Shown: in pieces, positions 17,808 to 26,118 of the stretch | Position numbering within the stretch: position 1 is the stretch's first letter | How the letters are laid out: every line of letters begins with the position of its first letter | Assembly: GCA_944324705.1 (NCBI GenBank) | Contig: CALUXI010000004.1 | Coordinates: 1 to 64,000 of the forward strand | Direction: 5' to 3' | Length of the DNA: 64,000 nucleotides | Source: an uncultured Acholeplasmatales bacterium | GTDB taxonomy: Bacteria; Bacillota_I; Bacilli_A; Acholeplasmatales; Anaeroplasmataceae | Program-made: the position numbers and the translations under genes | Notes under the pieces: generated by a model | Told to the model about the DNA's origin: nothing | Seen by the model: the letters and a program-made list of their open reading frames with translations, nothing else | Databases searched by the model: none

Positions 17808-18491
17808 TTAATTTTGTGGAATAAAAAGCACCTTATTTTTAAGGAGGGAAAAAATAACTCTTATTAGTTTTTTGTCAATATGGCCAATCGTTACATAATG
17901 ATGCCTTCCTTCTTGAATCTTCTTATCATAATATGCTTTAAATGTTTTATCCCATTTCCAAATACTTGATGAAACCTGGTGAATAGCCCATCTTAAGTAC
18001 TTAGAACCACGTTTAGATGGTTTGTTATTTGATGATGAAAAATTACCGGACTCATAAACACTAGGATCTAAACCTGCAAAAGCCAATAATTGATGAGTAT
18101 TATTAAAATTATTAATATCTCCTATTTCTGAAATAATCATTGCACCAGTAATGACACCAACACCAGAAATAGATGTAATAATTGAACCATATTCAGTTTG
18201 CATTAATTCGTGTTCAATTTGTTTATTGTAAATTTCAATTTGAGATTGATAAAATCTTATCATATCAATGGTGTGCTTTAATTCAAAAGCTAAATAATCT
18301 TCAGATTGACCGATAGATGACTTAGCTATTTCAATCAATTTACTTGCAGTAATGTTACTTTTATGATGAAGTATTTTATCTATACTAGAGATACGAGCTT
18401 TGGCTGATTTTTTAGAGAATACTTCACCTGTATTTCTCATAATAAAGCAGTCGTGTTTTTTAGAGGCCACGTCAATACCTACATAAATCAT
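17808..18491 (-). pseudogene. Internally deleted IS110-family transposase
   Basis: It starts like every IS110 transposase (MIYVGIDVASKKHDCFIM, with the first catalytic Asp) and AAGGA lies upstream of the ATG. After about 30 residues it jumps (EVFSKKS to AKARISSID) past the part that should hold the Glu and later Asp of the DEDD/RuvC-like domain. The C-terminal Transposase_20 domain is complete: SISGVGVITGAMIISEIGD, the serine-bearing ESGNFSSSNNKPSKRGS and LRWAIHQV. About 150 residues are missing in frame relative to the usual 400, so the element cannot move by itself but could be mobilised in trans. Confidence 0.85.
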
Positions 18492-18690
18492 TGTATCTTG
18501 TCCTTTCTTAATTAACACTGGTGCTATCCACAATTTTTAATCCACGTTACCTCGCTTTTGATATACCAGTCACCAACGTGCTGTAACCTACTCATAACCA
18601 TATAGAATTAAAAACTGTAGCTATTCCCTTTCTAAACCAGTCAAGGAACACTTGCTGTAGGGATTTGATTAAAATAGTCTACAGTGTTAT
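18492..18690 (-). ncRNA. Candidate IS110 bridge-RNA region
   Basis: The 200 nt before the transposase start are more GC-balanced than the surroundings and carry many short complementary words, such as CCACGTTACC and GGTTACAGCACGT around 18540-18590. In IS110-group elements this left-end non-coding region encodes the bridge RNA that guides target and donor recognition. Position and length fit. I cannot assign the loops by eye, and no sequence motif proves it. The element ends are not defined. Confidence 0.4.
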
Positions 18691-18796
18691 CAATTATATA
18701 TTAACATGTATTCAACAATGCTTGAATATAAAATAGATGTTTATGTGTTAGCATCATTAAATAATTAATACAAATAGATTATACGAGGAGAAGTAT

Positions 18797-21700
18797 ATGA
18801 AAATTAAAAAAGTTTGTGGAATCTTATTGATCTTGTTATTATTCTTTTTAGTGTCTTGTAATGAATTAATAAATGACAAAAATGAGATAAATCTTTCTCA
18901 AGATCAATTAGAATTACGGATGAATGATGGTCATATTGAATGGCGCTTAAATGATTCTGATGATTGGAAAATAGTCATTGATTCTGATGACTTCAAGGGG
19001 AAAGATGGAAGAGAAATCGAACTTGATGTGAATGCAGAAGATATCTTGTGGCATTACAAGGGAGATTCTGACTGGATTACCTTAATGCCGATTGATAAAT
19101 TAGTTGGCCAAAGCGGAAAATCTGCCTATGATATTGCCGTCTCTTTAGGTTTTGTGGGAACTGCGGAAGAATGGCTTTCTTCTCTTAAGGGGACAAATGG
19201 TAGAGAGATTGAACTAAATGTCACAGCAGATACGATTGATTGGCGCTATAAAGGTGATACAACTTGGACTACACTTTTACCACTAAGTACCGTTGCTGGT
19301 CAAAATGGAAAATCAGCTTATGAAATTGCTGTTTCTTTAGGTTTTACCGGTTCTGCCGAAGAATGGCTTGACTCCCTTAAAGGTAATGACGGCCTTTCAG
19401 CCTATGAAATTTATCTAAAACACCACCCTGAATATAATAAGTCCGAAGAAGAATGGATTTATGAACTGGTAAATGGTGATTTATCAACTAAAGAAAGTTT
19501 TACTATAACATTTATAACTGGCTTTAATGATATTGTTGTACCAAGTCAAATAGTAACAAAGGGCTCTGAAATTGTTGAGCCGGATATAGAATCTATTCCA
19601 GGTTATGACTTCATTGGTTGGTATTGCGATGATACCAAATGGTTTTTTGAAGGCTTCATTCCTACCAAAGATTTAACGTTAGTAGCTAAATGGGAAAAAA
19701 CAAAGTATAAGGTAACTCTTGACCTAGATGGTGGTACAATCGATGGCGAAGAAACTATTTATTTCACTAACGGACAAGAAATTGAACTTCCAACTCCTAC
19801 AAAAGATAATTGTGCCTTTATGGGATGGTATATTGGAAATGAAGAATTTGATTATTCGACATATCCATATTATGAAAATATTGAACTTCAAGCAAAATGG
19901 TACGACACTACTAATACTATTGATGCAATAATTTTAACTGATTCAGAAACAGGTATAACTTATCGTCGATATGATTCAGCTAATTTACCTGATGGTACAG
20001 TACTTAATTTTGGAGATGTTCTACCAACATGGAAGGAAATTGGAAATAAATTTAATGTTACATTTAATGATGAAGGTAACTACATAGCTAATACAAATAA
20101 TAATTCTATAGATCGTTGGAAATCTAATAATTACCATGGTGTTAATGGTAGAAATGTAGATTTAATAATGATCAATCAGCAAGTAAGTGAGTTAGCAAAT
20201 AATGATAAATTAATTGCTTTATCAGATTACTTAGATTTAATGCCAAATTATAAACAATTTTTAGAGGAAAATCCTTCCATTGCTGCACAACTCAAACAAG
20301 CTGACGGAAAAATATACTCTACACCAATGTTCGATGGTTATAACTATATTGAAAAGACATTAATGTTGAATGCTGATTTTGTTACAAAACTTCTTGATTC
20401 TGATACAACAAGCTTTGACACTGATACCATAATTGATAGTTATTATACAGAATTTTATCCTAATATGAGTGGGGAAATTTTAACAGTTGTTAATAGTACA
20501 CAATCTGGATCAATTGATATAACTATTGGAGAAACCAAAGCTTCTTCTGCTATCACTGCCCAAGAAAGCTTAGGTGTTTTAAATGGTTATAATACTGCAA
20601 CTGCGCTAAGAGATTATATAGATGAAGCTTATCGGTATAATGACGAATTAAAAACATTATATCCAAAGCGTTCTGATGTATTCTTATCAGCTAGTGCTTG
20701 TTACAACGTAGATGATTTGGTAGCTTTATTTAGAGCCGTTAAGACAAATCCAAAATTTTTAATAAATAAAAATACTATCAATGTCTTCTTTACTAGAAAT
20801 GGAATGGCTAATAGAGAAAAAGATTTAGCAGCTATTTCTGCCTTCTTTGGCGCCCGTGGTTTAGATAGTGAATATGATGAGCTATATTTTGATAATGATG
20901 GTAATCTTCATGATGCTAGAATTGAAGAAACAACCTACAAAGCCTTCCAAAAAATTCAACAAATATACCAAGAAGGCTTAATAGTTGAAGACTTTGATAA
21001 AGGATATGGTGGCGTTGAGAGTAGTGAATGGCGCAAGAATTTGTTAGAGGAAGGTTCTGCGTTTGCTACTTATGACTATTTTAACTCTACTGCATACTAT
21101 TGTAGGGGGGGATAGTCTTACACCAAACCTAATTGCAACACTTCCTCCAGTTGTTAATTGGCAAGTCACTAATGCTCCAAATGGAACAAAATTAAACAAT
21201 TTTTTCCATTTTTCTGAATCTAACCGTTCTGTCAAAATAAGTGGTTTTGCAATACCATATAATTATGATGCTGATTTAAAAACTCTTTTAGTAATACTTG
21301 ATTTTATGTATACTGATGAAGGTTCCGATTTACAAAATTATGGTCCAAATACTATTTATTATCGTTCAGCAGTAACAACTTATGACGAGGACACTGGTAA
21401 ACGTATTTTAGATGATAGTATTATGACTGCCGTTGACTATTCATTTGTTAAAATATCTGACTATGTTTTGAATGAAATGAATAATCGTAATCTTCAATGG
21501 AAAGAGTATTATAATAAATTTGTTGGTTCATGCTTTGGAATTGGACATATACGTTCATTTGGATTAGAATATCAAACCATGACAGTTCCTATGCAAAATG
21601 GTTTAAATAATATAAACTTGGCAATTAAATATAAAGCTATGTATTTAGCTAATAATAAAACAGAAAATATGGGAACATTCTTTGGCTCTGTACCTTTAAC

Positions 21701-21932
21701 ATTTGTCTTAACCAAAGATGAACAATCAAACATTGATAATTATTGTCAAAATATAATTAATCTATGGTCAAAAACTGGAAATAGTTGTGGTTATGTTGAG
21801 TTGTTAAAAAATGCAGATATGATATCAGATGAAGCTATTGCTAAAATACTTACTGAAGACAACATATATAATATAAATACCTATTATTTACCTGCTTACG
21901 AAAGAGCCTACCAATGGTCAATTAGTTCATAA
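18797..21932 (+). pseudogene. Lipoprotein with extracellular solute-binding domain, frameshifted at a G tract
   Basis: A lipobox signal peptide (FFLVSCNE, Cys21) is preceded by GAGGAG. Two 64-residue tandem repeats follow at residues 71-134 and 135-198, each ending GKSAYxIAVSLGFxGxAEEWLxSLKG, with partial copies on both sides. Two InlB/Flg_new modules (GYDFIGWY, FMGWYIGNEEFDY) come next, then a large domain starting GTVLNFGDVLPTWKEIGNKFNV that looks like an ABC extracellular solute-binding protein. The frame breaks at seven consecutive G (21105-21111), giving a stop after CRGG. With six G it would read CRGDSLTPN and continue to 21932. It is therefore a broken gene, a phase-variable one, or a sequencing error. 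No partner permease is adjacent. Confidence 0.8.
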
Positions 21933-21960
21933 AATTCCTGTTTAAAATTAATCATATAAT

Positions 21961-22010
21961 AAAAAGGGCATTACTAGTTTATCAAAATACTATTAGTAAT
22001 GCTCTTTTAT
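21961..22010 (+). terminator. Terminator after the frameshifted lipoprotein gene
   Basis: GGGCATTACTA (21966-21976) pairs with TAGTAATGCTC (21994-22004) with one G-T pair, followed by TTTTATTA. It lies about 30 nt after the stop at 21932. The upstream A-run could also make it work on the minus strand. Confidence 0.75.
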
Positions 22011-22076
22011 TATGTAAGCGTCAAAAATGATACGTGAAAAGCCCCTATTTCTAGGGGTTGATATATAAGCAGCACT

Positions 22077-22105
22077 AAAAAGCTCATATCGAGCTTTTTA
22101 TTTTT
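22077..22105 (+). terminator. Hairpin with T-run beside the IS66 remnant
   Basis: AAAAAGCTC (22077-22085) pairs with GAGCTTTTT (22091-22099), followed by ATTTTT. A second small hairpin, CCCCTA/TAGGGG at 22042-22057, lies just before it. These may mark the end region of the former IS66 element. Confidence 0.5.
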
Positions 22106-22247
22106 GAACCTTCAAATATTCAGGTAAATCAGGTGAATATGGTAATAACTTCCTTAAGTTATCCACATCATCGTTATTTATTTTTGGTAATGTATCGAAT
22201 AAATGAACTAAGTATTCGTATACATTAAGTTTATTGGTGTTAACACC
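22098..22247 (-). pseudogene. C-terminal remnant of an IS66 TnpC transposase
   Basis: The minus strand encodes about 50 residues including NKLNVYEYLVHLFDTLP, then LRKLLPYSPDLPEYL and a stop. This is the typical tail of IS66-family TnpC (NGLNPYxYLxxLFxxLP, LLPWxxxLPE). Everything upstream is missing: a stop codon precedes the fragment by a few codons, next to the terminator at 22255. The element sits where the reverse transcriptase gene of the adjacent DGR would be expected. Confidence 0.7.
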
Positions 22248-22254
22248 ATAAAAA

Positions 22255-22306
22255 AACTAAGGGGTGATCACTCAAATAAACTAACTAGTAATTATTCCCC
22301 TTAGTT
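22255..22306 (-). terminator. Terminator ending the DGR avd-TR transcript
   Basis: AACTAAGGGG (22255-22264) and CCCCTTAGTT (22297-22306) form a perfect 10-bp stem, followed on the minus strand by seven T. Between it and the template repeat (22310-22440) I see only a 27-codon open frame starting MGYIEIKEYYPSP, which resembles no reverse transcriptase. This stretch could be the spacer part of the DGR RNA. Confidence 0.7.
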
Positions 22307-22443
22307 ATATTTTTCCTGTTATTACTAATCCGTTATTGTTCTTCATAATAGGAGAAGGATAATATTCCTTTATTTCTATATATCCCATATAAGATACTTA
22401 CCTTATATCCCCTTATATCCCAAATGTACTTCCGGAACTAAAT

Positions 22444-22545
22444 CTGGCACAACCCCGTTGTTAGAATTGTTTACGTTGTTGTTGCTGACGTTACCATTGT
22501 TGTTGACATAGCGCGCATTATTGTCGTTGTTGTAGTTAGGACTAC
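22444..22545 (-). repeat. DGR template repeat (TR)
   Basis: The 102-nt segment aligns with the 3' end of the target gene (23046-23144). In the reading frame of the target it encodes an Asn-rich string (codons AAC and AAT at 17 positions, for example AAC AAC AAT GGT AAC) typical of template repeats designed for adenine mutagenesis. By hand alignment 22 of 25 substitutions in the VR are at TR adenines. The others are one C, two T and a missing GAC codon. The shared 13-nt GGGGTTGTGCCAG at the 3' end is the likely IMH/IMH* core. It lies 42 nt after the Avd gene. Confidence 0.92.
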
Positions 22546-22587
22546 AATGATAAGCGTTTAATAATACTATCCTTATATCAACACAAA

Positions 22588-22965
22588 TTATTGTGTTAAT
22601 ACCACTAAATTTTTTTTAGTGCTATTCATCCAAACTACTAATAATTTTAATGATTCAGCTATCGCTAATGAAATAACTTCATACTGATGAATTGTTATAC
22701 AGTTTAATTCACACGCTAAATTCGCAAAATAATCAGTCATAGCTATTGATGATTTCGCCTTATCCTGTAATATTAATCTTCGATTGATATCTTTCTCACA
22801 ATTAGCACGATAGATTAATTCAATACTATCAAGCGAAAAATTACAAAGTCTATTGCATAAGGAAAAGCGATATTTCTTTGGCGATTTTTCACATGCATCA
22901 AATATATATTTACTAAGTTGTCTAACCTTAGTCATTACAGCTAATGTTGATTTTTTATTTCCCAT
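22588..22965 (-). CDS. avd: Avd-like accessory protein of a diversity-generating retroelement
   Basis: The 125-residue, mostly helical basic protein fits the four-helix-bundle Avd family (related to the 23S rRNA intervening-sequence protein fold). It has a Lys/Arg-rich start (MGNKKSTLAVMTKVRQLSKY) and four amphipathic helices. In other DGRs Avd binds the reverse transcriptase and the template RNA and is needed for mutagenic retrohoming. GGAG lies 6 nt before the ATG. Its place between the target gene and the TR is the classic DGR order. Identification rests strongly on this context, because the sequence itself is short and divergent. Confidence 0.8.
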   Translation of the reverse strand: MGNKKSTLAVMTKVRQLSKYIFDACEKSPKKYRFSLCNRLCNFSLDSIELIYRANCEKDINRRLILQDKAKSSIAMTDYFANLACELNCITIHQYEVISLAIAESLKLLVVWMNSTKKNLVVLTQ

Positions 22966-22978
22966 AATAAACTCCAGG

Positions 22979-23019
22979 TTTTAGCTTAGCTATTCTAAAA
23001 GAATGACGCTAAGCTAAAA
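22979..23019. promoter_or_regulatory. Hairpin/cruciform just downstream of the VR
   Basis: TTTTAGCTTAGC (22979-22990) and GCTAAGCTAAAA (23008-23019) form a perfect 12-bp stem with an inner ATTC/GAAT extension. It lies between the target stop codon and the Avd ribosome-binding site, about 26 nt beyond the IMH core. Known DGRs need such a hairpin or cruciform beside the IMH for target recognition. There is no T-run, which argues against a terminator. Confidence 0.65.
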
Positions 23020-23025
23020 CAGATA

Positions 23026-25296
23026 TTAGATTGATAATCTTAAAGCTGGCACAACCCCGTAGTAAGAAAAGCCGACGTAGTCGGCGCTGTCGCCACCATC
23101 GCTGCGGACACCTCGCGCATAATTGCTGTAGTAGTAAGGACTACGTAACCACCAATATCCATTAGCATACTTATCTGTAGATACTCCTTTAAATGAAGCA
23201 TAATCTGTTACTTGTTTTACTCTACTATTATCATTATCAAAACCATAAGAACCATTTTCAACATCTTTTACTGATAACAACCATAAATAATCATTTGTAT
23301 CATTACAAATGAATTCATTACTACTATCAGTAGTTGATGCTAAACTATTATCTACTAATGATTTTTGAATCAATGCTTTTTCTTCACTACTAAATGCAAT
23401 GTCATAAAATCCTTTGTTTGTATAATTTTCAACACCGTATTTTGTTCCATCATAACCATTTAAGAAAGCTCTTATTGTTGAATATTCGTAATTATTACCA
23501 TAGATAGTATTTCCTTCAAGTAATCTTTCATCACCAGTATAGTTAAATTCCATTTGATCTAAAATATACTTGCTAAAAAGAAGACCATCACTATTAACTT
23601 GCCATAAAATTGGTTCAACAAGGAAATATTGATCCTCATAATTTCCTTCCTCAACCTTATATTCTTGATTTTTATATTCTAAATAACCATCACCATCTAT
23701 ATCTTTAGCCATTTCTAAGTTACTAATTAAGTACTCATCATCTATTTTGGCTTGAGGATATTTACCAAAATATAAATAATCACCTAATGTACTTAAATTA
23801 TCACCAATATATTTAGCTTTTAATGTACATGTTTTATTTTCAGATAAAATGCTGATTACATATTCTACATTAAATAAACCGTCTTCATTTACAAGAATTT
23901 GATTTTCAAATTCATAGCTATAAAATTTATAACCACTTTTAGTTGGTAACTCAAATTTATAGCCGTGATAAATATCTTCATTTGTAATTTGAAGTATTGT
24001 ACTAGATGATATGTTCCCACCATTTAAATCTAAAGTTAAATTGTATGTTTCTTTTTCAACCCATTTAGCTGCTAGCCAAATATCTTCTTTAAGTTTATAT
24101 GTTCCTTCAAACTCAAAACGTTCTTCACCTAAATACCAACCAGCAAATACTAAACTACCTTTAGTTACATCTTTAGGTAAAGTGTATGCCTCATTTGGTT
24201 TTACTGTAATTTGGGTAGAACCCATAAATGTTCCACCATTTAGGTTTAGGTTTATTTTGTATTCTTTACTAACTTCATATTTAGCAACTAAAGTTATATC
24301 TTCATATTCATAACGTCCTTCATTAGGTATTAATTGATCATCTAAAAACCAACCTATAAAGTCATAACCTTTTTTTGTTATTGCAGTTGGCAATTTATAT
24401 TCTTCACCATATCTATATGTTAAAGTTGTATCACCTTCATATAATCCACCATCTAGATCTAAGGTAATATTATATGTACCAACTTCATATTTGGCATATA
24501 AATCTAAATCTCTAAATACTGCGTCATATGAAGTGAATTTTTTATCATTAGGTCCTTCACCAGTATACCAACCTATAAAGTCATAACCAAATTTACTAGG
24601 AATAGGTAAGTCAAGTGTATCACCCCAATTAACTGTTTTATAACTATCATAATCACTAGGAAGATTTCCACCATTAGTATTAAAATAAACACTAAATGTT
24701 TCACCATAATGCGGTGGTGTTATTGCTTCTGCTCTTATGTTAGTATTTACACCATCAATATACCAATTACCATTTTCTCCAATTGTTATTACTGGTGTAT
24801 GTCCGTCTTTTCCTGGTTCACCTTGAATTCCATCAACACCATTTTCACTATTTGTTACTGTAAATGTTGTAGTTGTTCCATCAGTAAATGTTATTGTATA
24901 TGTATCTACTAGACCATCACTTGATGTCTTTTCGATACTTGCTATTCCATTACCTGTCTCGCCTTGAATTCCCTCTGCTCTTATATTAGTATCAACGCCA
25001 TCAATATACCAATTACCATTTTCACCTATTGTAATTACTGGTGTATGTCCATCTTCACCTGGTTCACCTTGGATTCCATCTACACCATCTTCTCCATTTG
25101 TTACAGTAAATGTATATGTTGATCCATCTCCATAAGTTATAGTATATGTATCTACTAAACCTTTTGTTTTTGTTTTTTCGATTGATTCGATTTTATCTTT
25201 TATACTGTCGTTGTCACATGATGTTAAAACGAATGTAAAAGATAAAACTAACAATATCATTGCAAAAACTGAAAATATTTTGTTTTTCATAAACAT
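23026..25296 (-). CDS. DGR target: lipoprotein with InlB repeats and variable DUF6273 domain
   Basis: The 756-residue surface lipoprotein has a signal peptide with lipobox LTSC and then two similar blocks with collagen-like GxY runs (GVDGIQGEPGEDGHTP) and WYIDGVxTNIRAE. About four InlB/Flg_new modules follow (GYDFIGWY, GYDFIGWF, LVFAGWYLGEERFEF). The C-terminal DUF6273 domain runs from about residue 520 (LGDYLYFGKYPQA) to the end and contains YWWLRSP. Its last 33 codons are the variable repeat: the segment between WLRSP and GVVPALRLSI is rich in Tyr, Ser, Asp and Gly where the template has Asn. The C-type-lectin-like end would be the diversified binding face. AAGGAG precedes the start, which may be 25296 or 25290 (MKNKIF). 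Ligand unknown. Confidence 0.88.
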   Translation of the reverse strand: MFMKNKIFSVFAMILLVLSFTFVLTSCDNDSIKDKIESIEKTKTKGLVDTYTITYGDGSTYTFTVTNGEDGVDGIQGEPGEDGHTPVITIGENGNWYIDGVDTNIRAEGIQGETGNGIASIEKTSSDGLVDTYTITFTDGTTTTFTVTNSENGVDGIQGEPGKDGHTPVITIGENGNWYIDGVNTNIRAEAITPPHYGETFSVYFNTNGGNLPSDYDSYKTVNWGDTLDLPIPSKFGYDFIGWYTGEGPNDKKFTSYDAVFRDLDLYAKYEVGTYNITLDLDGGLYEGDTTLTYRYGEEYKLPTAITKKGYDFIGWFLDDQLIPNEGRYEYEDITLVAKYEVSKEYKINLNLNGGTFMGSTQITVKPNEAYTLPKDVTKGSLVFAGWYLGEERFEFEGTYKLKEDIWLAAKWVEKETYNLTLDLNGGNISSSTILQITNEDIYHGYKFELPTKSGYKFYSYEFENQILVNEDGLFNVEYVISILSENKTCTLKAKYIGDNLSTLGDYLYFGKYPQAKIDDEYLISNLEMAKDIDGDGYLEYKNQEYKVEEGNYEDQYFLVEPILWQVNSDGLLFSKYILDQMEFNYTGDERLLEGNTIYGNNYEYSTIRAFLNGYDGTKYGVENYTNKGFYDIAFSSEEKALIQKSLVDNSLASTTDSSNEFICNDTNDYLWLLSVKDVENGSYGFDNDNSRVKQVTDYASFKGVSTDKYANGYWWLRSPYYYSNYARGVRSDGGDSADYVGFSYYGVVPALRLSI
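23046..23144 (-). repeat. DGR variable repeat (VR) with IMH core
   Basis: The 99-nt 3' end of the target gene is homologous to the TR. Examples of changes are AAC to TAC, GAC, AGC, CGC, GGC and GCC, AAT to TTT, GAT and TAT, and GTA to GTC. TCT, GGT, GCG, one AGC and the GGGGTTGTGCCAG end stay constant. Variation stops at that GC-rich end and is framed upstream by CCTNAC. Three non-adenine differences and a one-codon deletion suggest that time has passed since the last retrohoming, or that the TR itself drifted. Confidence 0.92.
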
Positions 25297-25511
25297 TCAT
25301 CTCCTTCTGTAATATTTTAACAATAAATATTGAAAACTACAATAGAAATACAAATTTGAATCATGAATATGAAATTACTTTCTTTAATATTCATAGTATT
25401 AAATTATATTATAATCAGCAATAAAAAATACCTATAGAATAGTTTTCAATGTTTAGTGAATTCTCTTCTATAGGTACAATTTTCTTACTGGTTATATTAT
25501 TTACTTTTTTA

Positions 25512-25937
25512 TTACCACTCTAATAGGAAATGATTCCATCTTTTCTTTCTTCTTGAACCATCTTCTTGTAAATCGAATGTCCAAAATGAATATTTAACAT
25601 CTAATTTCGAAATTACTGTGTATTCTTTACTTTTAGAAGAGTTATCATCCATATCAAATACGTATGTAACTAACTGTGGATTAAATTCACCATTATTGTC
25701 TTTACCACCAACGATAACTCTATCGATTAGTTCCGAAAACACCTCAGGATCAAATACTAAGATTGTATCCGTTGATAAGATTTTTTCTTTAATTGCTTCA
25801 AGCTTATCTTTAAATAGTTTTCTAGCAATTTGCTGGTCTTGGATATCTTTAATTTCCTTTTTTTCTAGGATTTTACTACTTAAGTATTCAGCCTTCAAAT
25901 CGTAATGAGCATTATATCTATAAGACCAAATAGTCAT
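25512..25937 (-). pseudogene. C-terminal fragment of a large serine recombinase (probable)
   Basis: The 141 residues resemble the tail of clostridial-type serine integrases and resolvases: a helical KxxLEAIKEKI segment, then FDPEVFSELIDRVIVGG and LVTYVFD, matching the usual FxxELFxxLVxKVIV then IxFVF pattern. The catalytic N-terminal domain, recombinase domain and zinc ribbon are absent, and the ATG has no ribosome-binding site. It is a leftover of a mobile element. The assignment is moderate because only the least conserved part of the family remains. The gap 25938-26118 holds one copy of a repeat discussed below. Confidence 0.5.
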
Positions 25938-26010
25938 TATATGTTTTTATAAACAGGCCTTAATTCTTTTATCTATTCATTTTATGGTGTTTACTATAAA
26001 ATTAGGATGA

Positions 26011-26031
26011 ACTATAGATTATCTCTTTTTT
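26011..26031. repeat. Direct repeat flanking the fic gene, copy 1
   Basis: ACTATAGATTATCTCTTTTTT at this site is matched, with two changes, at 27570-27590 on the other side of the Fic gene. Similarity extends on both sides: CTATTCATTTTAT before, and AACTTTTAAA plus ACTTTT after, about 80 nt in all. A third short match is at 17475-17490. Confidence 0.45.
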
Positions 26032-26118
26032 AAACTTTTAAAGTAACTTTTAAACCTATCAAAGAAATAGATTTAGTAATATAGACATTCAATTTATAAT
26101 CAACTAACATATTAAGTT

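Noticed and set aside
22310-22440. 27-codon frame after the TR as a reverse transcriptase start
   Set aside because: MGYIEIKEYYPSP and what follows show no RT motif, and a TAA ends it after 27 codons before the terminator. I treat it as spacer RNA.
24709-24912. Cys-rich open frame on the plus strand
   Set aside because: It is the antisense of the collagen-like and WYIDG repeats of the DGR target. It has no ribosome-binding site, and its odd composition is a by-product of the opposite frame.
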